Shown here: positions 1-13,371 of the stretch, piece by piece
Position numbering within the stretch: position 1 is the first letter of the stretch
Layout: each line of letters opens with the position of its first letter
Origin: Rapana venosa
Lineage: Eukaryota > Mollusca > Gastropoda > Neogastropoda > Muricidae
Direction of reading: 5' to 3'
Length of the DNA stretch: 64,000 nt
Assembly: GCA_028751875.1 (NCBI GenBank)
Contig: CM054140.1
Coordinates: forward strand, 49,840,671 to 49,904,670
The notes under the pieces: generated by a model
What the model saw: only the letters and a program-made list of their open reading frames with translations
Told to the model about the DNA's origin: nothing
Databases searched by the model: none
Program-made: the position numbers and the translations under genes

Positions 1-640
1 ACAGGTAACTCAGGCTTTACTATTTGGGCTACACGCCGGTAATACTAAATCCCTCTTTTCCTTCTGTGTTTCCGTGTGACTCTTATATTCGGTATTACGT
101 ACTAAGGCATCCACAGAAATTAAAAAACACTTTTTGTGAAAGACTAGCCTCTGACTCAAAATCGTGTGATTTTGAACAAATTTGGTAGGTTTGAAATGTT
201 TTAATATTTCACCAAACACTTGTACCCTATCAGTCCTTTGTCGTCTGCTAGCTTCCTTACCGCAATATGCATGCGCGGGGTCAACACTATAGGAATACAA
301 GCAGTCCTCGTTTGATGATTATGTCCAACTTTCTTGTGACTACCTGGTATTGCTCTATGTCCTCAATCCCAAAAACAAGCGCACAGTGCATTTTTTCAAA
401 CTTTAAAAAACTCTGTGAAAATCACCGAAAAAATGTTCGACTCGCACTCTATACAAGATACTACGTGACCCACAAAATAATACTGCTTAACCACAAACGA
501 TTAGCATTGCTTTTTCCTTAATTGATGAGTTGTTGATTTTTTCGTCCTTCTTTTTCTCTCCTATCTTTTGTTCGCTGCTGTGACAGAAGATAACAGCAGC
601 ATTGCTTTTTCCTTTCCTCTTTTACCTGTATTAAACACAC
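1..640. other. Non-coding flank, no gene recognised
   Basis: AT-rich unique-looking sequence. A 96-codon open frame on the minus strand (10-300) has no motif I recognise and no splice or start context, so it is not called as a gene. No tRNA, LINE or SINE signature is visible. Confidence 0.4.
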
Positions 641-641
641 A

Positions 642-689
<48 letters not shown>

Positions 690-895
690 CAACACACTTA
701 CACCACAACACACACATAAACACACACAACACACACCACACAAAAGCAGCAGGAGCGGGCGCGCACTTGACAGCAACAACAGCACAAAGACCACGACTCA
801 ATACAGACAACACAACACACTACACACACACAACACACGCACGCACACGCATCGTCTAATACAGTAGCTAACACACACACACACACACACTGTGC
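627..895. repeat. (CA)n microsatellite and CA-rich flank
   Basis: A long uninterrupted CA run lies at about 643-688, followed by interrupted CAA/CAC-rich sequence and another CA run at 872-890. Open frames here only encode poly(Thr-His) or poly(Cys-Val) and are not genes. Confidence 0.9.
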
Positions 896-978
896 ACATA
901 CATGTGTGCGAACATTTGTGTACGTGTGTCCTTTTAGTTAACGTCTTTTCATATTAACTCAATAAGTTAGACAAAATA

Positions 979-980
<2 letters not shown>

Positions 981-1058
<78 letters not shown>
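981..1058. repeat. (GT)n microsatellite
   Basis: Almost pure GT dinucleotide run interrupted by a TATGTATG island near 1023-1030. It carries no coding content. Confidence 0.95.
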
Positions 1059-1059
<1 letters not shown>

Positions 1060-1494
1060 TGCATAAGTATTGTATATACTTGAACAACTAGGAACATGTG
1101 CATTTTATGATATTTTCAAAAATTTCAGTCAAAACCCAATTTAACTTGAAGAGGAAGGTCAAAAGGTAACCTGTGAAAAACGAGCAAGCTCCTCCTACAC
1201 CACGTCTAACATTTCAAGATTATCACATAAAGCATCAGGCAATGATGAACAGTATCAGTGTTGAACAACTAATCGGGCGAATACGGCTTTAATTGATGAA
1301 GTGAAAAAATAGCCTGCAGCGGCGTAATGTGATCACTTCGAACACATGACACACAATCAACCGACCTCAGTTAAAAGGGCGTTGAGTCTTCATGAAACCA
1401 ACGACACAGGTTGTTTTGGCAAAGAGATTTTTTTTTTCATTTAGACTCGATCGATTCACGTCTGGCACATCCTTTTGAATGTGTATCATGATCC

Positions 1495-1680
1495 TTCACC
1501 TCCACCTATCCCGTAGTCCCGTGGGGACACCAATGAAGATTTTGCAACCAGCTTCCTCCACTTCTTCCCGCGGTCTCTGCTTTCCGTAGCCAGTCGTTCC
1601 ACTCAAGGCCAGTCTACTCTCTGATGTTGTCTTCCCATCGTTTTCTCTTGTCTGCCTCTTGTCTCCCTCCTTGTATCATG
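1495..1680 (-). mobile_element. LINE 3' fragment, C-terminal tail of an RTE-like ORF2 (decayed)
   Basis: On the minus strand one frame reads D-K-R-K-R-W-E-D-N-I-R-E, a stop, then T-G-L-E-W-N-D-W and later W-L-Q-N-L-H-W-C-P. This is the pattern of the extreme C terminus of RTE-like non-LTR retrotransposon polyproteins (consensus-like R-W-E-D-N-I-x-E-W-T-G-L). The Trp codon before T-G-L is a TAG stop, so the copy is dead. Family assignment rests on remembered family patterns, not a search. Confidence 0.6.
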
Positions 1681-2794
1681 ATACAGTGTTAAACTGTTAC
1701 TTACCCCGTCACACACATTTTTTTAATATTTTTTTTTAATAGAAGACAGTATCTGTCCTGCAAGGACAGTGGAATGTGTATTTTGATGGAACTGTGGCTG
1801 TTGATTGCCCCCTTGTTAGCAGTACGATCTGCCCATTCCTTTCCCCAAAGAATGGAGTAAAACTCAACAAACTTGTACACAGGTACTGTGTGTGGGTAAA
1901 AAGCAACCAACCATGAATCAAGTGAAGAATGTTGGTCACAATCTCACCTCTCATTGTAACTATCAAAAGATTTGTAAAGACTGAAGAACGCGCTTGGAAT
2001 TCGCTCAGAATAGTACCCGGTACTTGCAAAAAAAAAAAAAAAAGTACAAATAATGATTTAAAATTAAAGCCGTCATGATAGCAAGAACAAAAACTAGATT
2101 TAAAAAGCACTGAGAGTATAGAAAATGACTTTTCAAATGCAGTGATCCCAATGACAGTGAGCAGAACACACTGTCAGTCATTATGCTATCATATAGTATC
2201 ATTATGACAGATAGGAACGCTATAAAACAGTCAGCACATAACGTGGTGTAGCTGCAGTCCACTGTTAAAATTCAGGCGCTCACAACGGGACTCACTACAA
2301 CAGAGAAAACACTGATAACTTTGTACACTTTGTAGCTGAAAATGTACTCTTCGTTAATCTCAAAATGTATTAGCGAGCTCAGCTGAGAATTTTTTTTAAT
2401 GTGTGTAGGCTTATGTGTGTGAGGGTGAAGGGGGGTGGGGTGCGTGCAGTGGATATAATTATTTACTGTTGTGGGTGTGTATGATGTAGTCGCCTCCACG
2501 TCACAGCAATGCTTTATGCAATGCGTACCAACAAACTGTATAATGAAACACAACTTTTTGCTGTTCATGTATTGGCGCTCTGTTGTTTCTGAACGAATAA
2601 ATTGTGTTTAAACCTGTTTCCAACAGTCCGAAAGAATGCTTATTGCCAGAAAAAAGGCCACTGTATATTGTTTGTATATTACACTCACAATACAGCAGCC
2701 CACGTGTAGCAGCTTTCATGTTCAGCAGCTGTCATGTTCACGTTCATTTTCATTGTTCCATTGAGCAGACCACAAGCTTATTGTTGCTGTGACA

Positions 2795-3060
2795 AGGGGA
2801 GTTTTTCCCCCTGAGTTAACATCCGTGCCGACTCCACTCCCCGTAAGTCCTGCGGATGAGACTTTAAACCGAATGCGCGCAGAACATCTTGCGCGAACAT
2901 TAAAACCTGTGCCGCTTTTCGGAAAAAAAGTAGGCCATTGCGTGCCTGTGGGAACGGGTGACAAAATTTACAAACCGCATACACTGACTCGAAGAGTGGA
3001 TGTAAAAAAGCAGATATGAGGGCTTATTCGATTGTCCTCGAAATGAAGGAATAAAAGAAA
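2795..3060 (+). mobile_element. tRNA-type SINE, family 1, 5'-truncated
   Basis: Contains the family-1 body: GAGTTAACATCNGTGC, a CGGATGAGACT block, CGCAGAACATCTTG, then the 3' end with GGATGTAAAAAAGC and CCTCGAAAT near an AATAAAAG tail. The tRNA-like head (A and B boxes) is missing. The full-length reference copy in this window is at 37458-37800. Confidence 0.75.
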
Positions 3061-3239
3061 ACTAATAAGAAATATGACTCCAAAATGCTGTTTGTTCCTG
3101 TTAATTACTGAATATACACTACTTAAACCAACAAGGTTCGGTGACCGCCATAGGTGAAGGATTTGATACAGTGGCGATTGTTGGGTGTGCTTCAGATATA
3201 CTATAGGCTTCAACTAAATGTTTGCGCAGAGAGAGGGGG

Positions 3240-3814
3240 ACAATGACAATGACAATGACAAATTCTTTTATTTCGAGGATAATGAATAAGCACACATGTG
3301 CTTTTTTACATCCAGTCCCCGCCCGTTAGGGATACATCTTAATAATAATAACCCAATACTTATACAGTCTCACAATAAAAACAAGGGGAAATAACCCTTT
3401 TCAAAACAGCTCCCCCCCAACAACCCCCCCCCCCCCCCCCAAAGCAAGTAATTAAAAGAAAATCCTAAAAATACCCCACCCCCCAAAAAACCCTAACCAA
3501 AACAAACAAACAAACAAAAGAGAAGAAAAAACCAAACCAACAAAAGATGATAAAAAAGAGAAAAACAGACAAACAACAACAACAACAACAACAAAGCCAA
3601 GAAAAATAACACAACCAAACTTAATAAGTCATAAAGATAAACATCTACACATTGTCAAATGGTACACATACTTGTTACACATAATTATAAGATATTGAAA
3701 TAGGGCACTCATTAAAACTTAAGTACAGAGGCAAGTCCAATAAAGTATTGAAAATATAAAAATATGAATCCTTCATCAGGATATACTATGACTATAAGCA
3801 GGACGATAAAAGGT

Positions 3815-3849
<35 letters not shown>

Positions 3850-4075
3850 TGTGTGTGTGTGTATTTCAGAGATAATATCCAATATATAATTCCCAAAACA
3901 GTATGCGATCCCATCAACACTCATTTTAGATTATACTCGTTTCAAATTGTATGTCATGATAATGAAATAAATTTAATACCCATACATCCACACAATAAAA
4001 ACAAGAAACAAACCAAGAAGAAATTTAAAACTATACAGTCGTTGAGGGAGAGAATATGAGTGGGTGAGTGTGTGA

Positions 4076-4110
<35 letters not shown>

Positions 4111-4688
4111 TGTTTGTTTGAGCGTGTGTGTGTGGGGGTGGGGTGGGGGTGGGGGGTGTTTCAGGGATAATGCTAAAAATGTAATACTCACATAGCACAC
4201 GATCAACACAAACACTTTTTAATTATGCTCATGCAAATTGAATGTCATGGTTGAAAATAAGTGCAATACCCATACACTCACATAATAAAGAGGGGGGAAA
4301 AGCCAATAAAGTCATAAAAAGAACATCTACACATTGTAAGTAATAGAAACAAAATCTTTTTTCCAGGATAATGAATAAGTATTCATGTGCTTTTTTACAT
4401 CCAGTCCCCGCCCATGGGGTCACATTTAAAAATGCACTCAGTACTCATACTTTCAAGCAGAAGAAGCAAAGGAAAAAAAAACAACTTTTTTTTAGAGAAA
4501 AAGAGAAAGAAGAAAAAACAAACAAACATACAAACAAACAAACAAACAACAGAAAAAAACAACAACAACAAACAAATGGAAAAAAACCCCATAAAACCCC
4601 CCCAAAAAACAAACAAACAAAAAAAACAATTAAAAAAAATATTTAAAAAATAGCACCGTTCCCCCCTTCACATACACACACACACACA

Positions 4689-4749
<61 letters not shown>

Positions 4750-4815
4750 CAAAAAAAAAACAAACAAGCGAAAAACCCAAACAAATTACCAACAAGAACA
4801 AAGTAACAACTACAG

Positions 4816-4891
<76 letters not shown>

Positions 4892-5079
4892 AGCCAAACT
4901 TATAGATCATAAAATTGAACACCTTCATATTGCAGAATAGTACACATAGTTGTTACACGTAATAATAAGATATTGAAATAGGACACTTACTGAGCTCAAG
5001 TACAGTCAACAAGCCCAAAATAATATTGAAAATAGAACGTATGAAAAAGCCCTTTATTAGAAGACACAACAACTATAGA

Positions 5080-5154
<75 letters not shown>

Positions 5155-5186
5155 TTTAATTGCATATCGGCCTTAGGCCACAATAC

Positions 5187-5259
<73 letters not shown>

Positions 5260-5448
5260 CAGAGATGGTACTAAATATATGATTCTCAAAACAGTACACG
5301 ATCACCTTCAACACTTAGTTTGATTACTCATACAAATTTTATGTCATGATAATCAAATAAATTCAATACCCATACTCTCACACAATAAAAACAAGGAGGG
5401 AAAGAAAGAAGGAAAAACAAAACCCAGCCAAATCTATAAGGTCATGGT

Positions 5449-5506
<58 letters not shown>

Positions 5507-5730
5507 TAGATAGAGAGGGAGAGAGAGAGTGTGTGTGTGTGTGTGTTTCAGGGATAACACTAAATATATATATAATTCTCAAAACAGTGCACGATCACCG
5601 TCAACCCTTATTTTGATTATACTCATGCAGGTTATATGTCATGATAATGAAATAAACTCAATACCCGTGTACTCACACAATAAAACAAGGAAGAAGAGAA
5701 AGGGGGGATAAAAACCAAATCTATAAGGTC

Positions 5731-5796
<66 letters not shown>

Positions 5797-5862
5797 TGTG
5801 TGTGTGTGTGTTTTAAGGATAATACTAAATATATAATTCTCAAGGGGAGAGAAGAGAGAGAG

Positions 5863-5919
<57 letters not shown>

Positions 5920-5940
5920 AGAGAGAGAGAGAGAGAGAGA
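3240..5940. repeat. Microsatellite-laced higher-order repeat
   Basis: Blocks recur in the same orientation. A SINE family-1 tail in reverse orientation occurs at 3255-3335 and 4355-4430, about 1.1 kb apart. A block containing AAGATATTGAAATAGG occurs at about 3620-3780 and 4895-5060. A block starting TTTCAGRGATAA and ending with TCACACAATAAAA recurs at about 3867-4010, 4158-4290, 5257-5395, 5546-5690 and, truncated, 5811-5845. The blocks are joined by (GA)n and (GT)n runs (4820-4888, 5083-5150, 5185-5258, 5456-5540, 5732-5810, 5850-5940). No coding potential is seen. Confidence 0.75.
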
Positions 5941-6190
5941 ACTGAACTGAACTGATCTGAACACATTGTATTGCTTTAAATTGTACAGTTTATCAGCATG
6001 TATTGCGAAAGACCGAATCAAACGCAACGCGAAAGGTTTGACATGAAAACCATATCAAACAGATGTTTCTTTCTTTTTTTTCTCTGTCAGAATTGACGAG
6101 AGCTAGAGAAGAGAGAGAGAGAGAGGCGAGAGCGAAAGCGCACACTTTGAGCACACACTTTGTGTGTATTCGTGTATATGTGTACGTGTG

Positions 6191-6222
<32 letters not shown>

Positions 6223-7084
6223 CTGTGAGTGCATGACTGCGTGCGTGCGTGCTTGCTTAAGTTTGTAGGATGCTAGAAGCAAACTAGACACAGTTACTGA
6301 AGCATGATTTTAATTAAATGTTTTGCGTCATCATCGTTGATTTTGCTCTTACTGTGTGTGTATGGCATGTTATAATCGTGTGTGCATGAGCATGTATGTA
6401 CGCCGGCTCTGTGTGTGTGTGTGTGTTTGTGCGCGCGCGCCTTTGCATGCATGCATGTGTGTAGGCTTTGGATTGAATTTTACTGCTGCCTGTGATGTAT
6501 GTGGGGTTTTTTGTCCTGTTTGTTGTGTCTACATATGGCTTGTGACCCATTTGGGTTTTTTCTCTGTGTGTGTGAGTGTGTGTAGGTATATTTTGTGTTT
6601 TTAGTTCTTGGATGGTTTTTTGGTTGTTTTTTGTTGTTATTTTTAAAAAAATGTAATTGCAGTTTTCGATGGTGTATTATTCGTGTTCGTCTTTGTAAAA
6701 ATGGGCGTGCATTATCGATTATTGATAGTAATGCTTTTAGTGTAATATAGTAATCATAATAATTGATATGGCTCTCAGTACATGACATATAACAATCATT
6801 TGTGCATTGGCATGTATGCATGCGCGCTTATGTGTGTGCATGTTTGTGTATCTGCGTGCTGTATGTGTGCGTGCGTGCCTCGCATTCTATGGGTGTCACT
6901 GTGAGTGGGTCGTCTGTGTATGTTTGTGTGTGGACTTTTAAGACTGACTTTTTTATATTTTACTTTCCGTGCTATATGTTTTCATGTTTATTGTTCTTAT
7001 ATATGGCTTGTAGCCCACATGAACTTCTGTTTATTGAGATAATAAAATAGTGGTATTGGTATTCCTGAGGGAGAGAGACAGATT
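5941..7084. other. Intergenic, TG-rich, no gene seen
   Basis: Contains short GT runs at 6190-6225, 6406-6440 and 6560-6590 and an AT-rich remainder. Open frames are low-complexity Cys/Val readings. Confidence 0.5.
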
Positions 7085-7357
7085 TATTTAGTATTTATTT
7101 ATTTATTCTTTTATATCGAGGATAATGGAATAAGCACTTATGTCCTTTTTTACATCCAATGCCCGTGTGTATGCGGTTTTGTCAATTTTGTCATCCGTTC
7201 CCACCGGCACACAATGGCCCACTCTTACGAAAAGCGGAACAGGATTTAACGTGTGCGCAAGATGTTCTGCGTGCGTTCGCACACGGGGCCTCGGTTTATA
7301 GTCTCATCCGAAAAACTTTTGGGGAGAGTGGAGTCTGCACTGATGTTAACTCCAGTA

Positions 7358-7360
<3 letters not shown>
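7085..7360 (-). mobile_element. tRNA-type SINE, family 1, 3' part
   Basis: Minus-strand copy: the tail TTATATCGAGGATAATGGAA is at the left, followed by TTTTTTACATCCA, CCCACCGGCACACAATGG and the GTTTATAGTCTCATCCG block. It ends at a (GA)n run at about 7365, so the tRNA-like head is lost. Confidence 0.8.
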
Positions 7361-7364
<4 letters not shown>

Positions 7365-7429
<65 letters not shown>

Positions 7430-7488
7430 GACAGAGAGAGACAGAGAGAGAGAGTGAGTGTATGTGTTGTGTGTGTGTGTGTGTGTGT

Positions 7489-7520
<32 letters not shown>
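7365..7520. repeat. (GA)n followed by (GT)n microsatellite
   Basis: A pure GA run (about 7369-7420), interrupted CAGAGAGA units, then a GT run to 7519. It lies where the SINE head would be expected, so the SINE may have been truncated by microsatellite expansion. Confidence 0.9.
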
Positions 7521-7622
7521 GTACACATTATACTTATAGACAGATGGATAGACAGACGGATGAATGGATGGATTTTAGTTTTTTTTTAAAAATCAGGTTT
7601 TTGTTGACTTTAACACCTCTTT

Positions 7623-7663
<41 letters not shown>

Positions 7664-7770
7664 TAAATCAATAGATTTTGTTTTCATTCAGGTTTTGTTA
7701 TTGTTGTTGTTGTTGAACTTGGCGCCTCTTTGCCAGGCAGTATTAAATCAAAACATCCATCTTTTTCCAG

Positions 7771-8367
7771 ATTGTCTCACCAACTGTCCCTGCCTCCCGT
7801 CCAACAAATCCACCACACCTCATATAATATCATATCATAATATCCAGTAACAGCCAGTAACACCACAACAATACAATGGCCAGCCTCCTTAGCGCTCGCC
7901 GCAAGAGGCAGAGGCGCAGACGACCCCGCCACGGAGAAGACGAGGTGGATTTTTACGCTGCGGAGGAATACCCGGACCCCGCAGAACACAGACACGGGCG
8001 ACGCCATTACCCAACAGAGGACGAGCACGCCCAGGTCCACGGGAGAGTCCCCAGAGCCGAACCCGAGTCCCCTGTAGAGGAAGACCCCCATGATCTGGGC
8101 GAACCTCGACGACCCGGCCACTTCCGAAAGAGGGACGACTTCCACGCCTCCTCTGACGACCTGGAAATGGTGGAGATGAGGCACCCGGAGCGTCTTCAGA
8201 GGACGCAAGGAGGCGGGTATCGGCCCAAGTACGTCAAGTCGCCGTCAGCCGATGTGGAGGCGCCCGTGGGCCGGCCGATCCGCGCGAGTGCTTACAGCAC
8301 GCTGAGTGTGAAGAGCTGGAGCGAGCTGAACACTGAGATCACCACCGTCATGAGGGACCTCAACAAG
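7771..8367 (+). CDS. Rhomboid exon 1 (5' UTR 7771-7875; coding 7876-8367)
   Basis: CTTTTTCCAG at 7761-7770 is a good acceptor, implying an upstream untranslated exon. ATG at 7876 opens 164 codons ending AAC-AAG before donor GTCAGC at 8368 (phase 0). The peptide starts [11 protein letters not shown] and alternates Arg-rich and Glu/Asp-rich stretches, ending V-M-R-D-L-N-K. It is GC-rich compared with the flanking introns. The minus-strand open frame over it is a shadow. Confidence 0.88.
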
Positions 8368-10089
8368 GTCAGCTCTTGCCTGGGTTTTCTGTCTTGTCTT
8401 TTTTGGGTAGAGAAGAGGGAGGAACGTGTGTGGGGTGAGGGGGGTGTGGTGTGAAAAAGGGGGTGTGGTGTGAGAAAGGGGGGGGGGGGGGGTAGTTTGA
8501 GAATGGTGTGGAGGTCATGGCACCACTTACAGGGTCATGGTGACAGCAGAATTCTCAGGTGTCTCTGTGAGTGTTCTGCTAAAGGTCTAGTATTTCAGCC
8601 GTGGTTTTTGTTTTGTTTTGAAAGAAGATGATTACAAATAAGTGTATCATGGATGTTAATTCTTTAATTGCTTATTGTTATCTTTTAAAAAAAAAAAAGA
8701 GAAATAGGCATACTTAAGCATTCATTTTCCTTGACTGTCAGTGTCACGTTTGGTGCTTGTGTGTAGTCAGCCAACATTGATTTATTTAATCTATAGATGA
8801 ACATTGTATTCTACTTTAAATAGTTCCTATCTCATTTTTTAGCATAGAACTTTTGCTGTATTGATTCATGTATTAATTGCTGTCCATTTCTTCCGTTCCT
8901 GTAATCTGTTACTGAAAGGAAATCTGTTCTGTTAAAAATATAAAGCTACTGCAACTGACTTTGTAGAAAAGATTCTTGTATGCAGTGACTACTTCTGTCT
9001 AAAATGAATTTGTCTTTGAAAGCTCTTAAAGTTATTTAGTTCCATAGTTTGTAGTATAGTCATGCAGAAGTTGGATGTGCTGGGCCTGACTTGTTAGGCG
9101 CTTAACGGCAGCGCAACGCGTTTTCGCTCATATGACAGGCAGTAGTTGCTGTCTGAGCGTTCGACGACGACGAAGTAAGTAATGAGAAACAGAAAATTGC
9201 AATGGTCCTCCGTTCATGGTCTGTTGCGTGGATTTGTTGTAACTGTGTCAATTTGAGTAAATTTTCCAAGTTTTTGACTGTATGGGGGGTGGGGTGGGGG
9301 AGCTTAAAGAATTTGACTTTAGTTATTAACTCAAGTCCACAATTTTTCACACCGTCATGGGATATTTTTCTACTTATTTTGTCTTCTTTATTTTTCCATA
9401 TAATTCATAACAGCAGTTTTGCAACGCCACTAAAACTTTGGTGAATTTGAAAGTAAGATCCATTTATAAGTTTTGGCAAAGTAAATGATTTTGAAATTGC
9501 CACTCTGCCCACTGATGTTAATTGTTTTCTTACCTAGATTTTGGATTTTTCAGAATAATTTACATGCAGACAGTTTCATTAAAAATCATTTGTAAATGAA
9601 ATTTCTTGATTTTGAATCTTGATGGATTCCAATCAGAATTATCCACGCAACAAACATCTGTATTTTTATTGCGCCATAGTCATGTTACAGATGTTCTTTC
9701 GTTCCTTTCTTCTTTTTTGTCTTTCTTTCATTTCAGTTTCTTTCTTGCCTGTCCTTTCCTTTCTTTCTTTCCTTCTTTTCTTTTCTTTCCTTTCCTTTCC
9801 TTTCCTTGCCTTCTTTCTTTCTTTCCTTCTTTTCGTCTCTCATTTTCTGTGTTTTTCTTGGTGAACTAATGCATGTGTTTCATCTTGTGTTGCAGCATTT
9901 CAAGCCCATCTTTGACAAAGTAAGTGGAGTCTGAATGTTGTGGAGATGGGGTTTTAACGTTAGTGGGGGGGGAGAGGGAGGGGGAAGAGAGAGAAATTGA
10001 TTTATTCATTAAAGGAAAAGGATAAGCACAACCAGGTTGTTGCATATTGCTCCCTCATGCAGTAAACAAAATAAATGAATAACCGAGAG

Positions 10090-10163
<74 letters not shown>

Positions 10164-10891
10164 CAAATGCCAAATTAAAAGAAAAAAAGATACTAAAAAG
10201 ACCTTTACATCCCCAGTCATACTTTCACAATGCTTTTCACTTTTCCACCCTTTCCACTTTTCCACCCTTTCCACTTTTCCCTCACTTTCTCCCACCCTTT
10301 CCACTTGCCCCCCCTTTCCACTTTTCTACTTTCCCCCCCTTTCCACTTCCCCCTTTCCACTTTTCCCACCTTTCCACTTCCCTTTCCACTTTCCCACCCT
10401 TTCCACTTTCCCACTTTCCCACCCTTTCCACTTTCCCACTTTCCCACCCTTTCCACTTTCCCCCACCCTTTCCACTTTCCCACCCTTTCCACTTTCCGAC
10501 CCTTTTCACTTTCTCACCTTTTCCCCCTTTCTACTTTTCCACTTTCGCACCCTTTCTAACAGCCCGCAGAAGTAAGTAGGGGAGAGCAAACATTCAATAG
10601 TACAACTGAATGTAGATCTACCCATTTTGAGTAGTATATACAGCAATGCACCCAGTATATGCAAGGTGAGTGTAACGACTGTATCAGCAAACATCATTGC
10701 CTGTGTGACAAGAATTTCAGCTTATGGTATGTCAATGGCTACATTTGAATAGTCATAGATTCAAAGGAAAGTTTACTCTGTGTGTGTGTGTGTGTGTGTG
10801 AGCGTGCGTGTGTGTGAGTGTGTGTGTGATGAGAGTGAGAGAGAGAATGTGTGTGTGTGCGCGTGTGTGTGAGAGAGTGAGAGAGAGAGAG

Positions 10892-10954
<63 letters not shown>

Positions 10955-12103
10955 GGTTATTCATTTCTGTTCATGGATTACTTAGTTCCCCCCAAAAGTG
11001 GTTGTAAAAGTGAGTGTTCACTGATTTTGTTACGAACAATGGCTAAATAGGCCAGGCCATGGTGGCTTGGATTCCTTTGTCCCTCTGTCTGTCTGTCTGT
11101 ATGTCTGTCTGACCTCTGTGTGTGCAGGCGTCTTTGTTCTCTTCTGTAGTGTAGGTGTTGTTTTGTGTGCATCCGTGCGTCTGTCTGTCTGCCACTCCTG
11201 TAACTACGTCTGTCTGTCTGTCTGTCTGCCACTCCTGTAACTACGTCTGTCTGTCTGTCTGTCTGCCACTCCTGTAACTACGTCTGTCTGTCTGTCTGTC
11301 TGCGACTCCTGTAACTACGTCTGTCTGTCTGTCTGTCTGCCACTCCTGTAACTACGTCTGTCTGTCTGTCTGTCTGCCACTCCTGTAACTACGTCTGTCT
11401 GTCTGTCTGTCTGTCTGCCACTCCTGTAACTACGTCTACGTCTGTCTGTCTGTCTGCCACTCCTGTAACTACGTCTGTCTGTCTGTCTGTCTGCCACTCC
11501 TGTAACTACGTCTGTCAGTGCATGCTCTCTTTCTCACTTGGCTTTGTTGGGTTTCTGTCTCTAAGTTATCTCAGTGTCTGTCTGCCTCACCTCTTTGCCC
11601 TTGTCTGTCTTTTCTGTCTACCTGTCTGCCCCCCCCCCCCCCCACTCTGTCTGTCTGTCTGTCCGTCTGCCCCTTCCCCTTTCTGTCTCTTTGTCTGTTC
11701 GTCCGTCTGTCTGTCTGTCCGTTTGTTTGTCTCTCTCTCTCACTCCCCTTTCCCTCCTCTCCCTCTCAACACAAAATTTTCCCCCTCTCTCCCCTCTCTC
11801 TCTCCTCCTTCTCTCTCTCTCTCTCTCTCTCTCATCTCTCTCCTCCTCTCCTCTTATCTTTAAAATGTTATAAAAGAGTAAAAAATTTAAAGGGCAAAAA
11901 TTTTTCTTTGTAAAAATCAAGTTATTGGAAAATTTTTTAAAAATAAAATTTTTCTAAAACCCTCTCCTTTTCTTCTTTTCCAAATTCCCCCCCCACCCCC
12001 CTCTTTCCCTTTTTTTAAAAAAAAAAAAGACCCCCCCCCCCCCCCCCAACCCCCCCCCCCCCCCTTTCCCCAAAAAAACCTTTTTTTTCCACTTTTTAAA
12101 AAA

Positions 12104-12184
<81 letters not shown>

Positions 12185-12680
12185 TTTCTCTCTCATGTTT
12201 GTATTCTCTCTGACACTTTTTTTTTTTTTAATGTTGTTCAACAATACGACTCGAAGAAACATTAGGTGTATTTGTCATATCATCATTCCATCAAGCTCCA
12301 TAAAGTTTATATGTGATCATAATTATTTTGTTTATGATGATGGTGATGATGATGGGGATGATGATAGAGGTGATGACAATGATGATTATAGTGGTGATGT
12401 TTATTGTGATTATTATGATTCACTTTGCTTATATTTTTGTCTGTTTACCTTCTTTCTTTCTTTCCTTCTTTTCGAGTCTTGTACTTATTCTATCACCCTC
12501 AGAAAATAAAATTTTGCTATCGTTATCGTTATCTCTCTCTCTCTGTCTCTGTTCTCTCCACTCCTGTTAAATCCTGTTGTCCTACCCGTCTATTCCTCTG
12601 TATTGTGCATGGCCATGCCAGTACAGTACACTACAGCTACAGCTGCAGCCAGACATGTATACACATGTATGCGTGTCTGC

Positions 12681-12752
<72 letters not shown>

Positions 12753-12753
12753 C

Positions 12754-12792
<39 letters not shown>

Positions 12793-12797
12793 GTCTA

Positions 12798-12852
<55 letters not shown>

Positions 12853-12877
12853 GTCTATCTATCTATCTATCTATCTG

Positions 12878-12940
<63 letters not shown>

Positions 12941-13334
12941 TTATCTATCTAACATATATATATATGTATATGTGTGTATGTATATATATATATATATATA
13001 TATACCCCATCATGTATGTCATCCCCATCATCACCACCATCACAATCATCATCATCATCATCATATACATATATATATATGTACTCATTCATTCATTCAT
13101 TCATTTATTTATTTTTCCTTCTTTCCTTCCTTCCTTCCTTCTCTCTATACATATATCACTGCTGGCAGCATGGTCCGGAGGGGGTGTCCATCAAGAAGCT
13201 GAGGGAGGAGCTCAACAGCCGGCGCTCGCAGCATCTCCTGGGCCGGGCATCCATCATCGAGCATCTGCGCTGGGCGGACAAGGACGGGGATGACTACCTC
13301 TCCTATGCCGACTTCGTCGTCATGGTCAGTGAGG

Positions 13335-13371
<37 letters not shown>

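Noticed and set aside
10..300. 96-aa minus-strand open frame, fairly ordinary composition
   Set aside because: No recognised motif, no partner exon with matching splice sites. It could be an exon of an unknown gene or chance; evidence is insufficient.
12425..13339. Frames of 121-238 codons rich in Y-L-S-I and C-L-S-V
   Set aside because: ATCT/GTCT tetranucleotide repeats read through. Only the last part (13169-13324) is real, as rhomboid exon 3.
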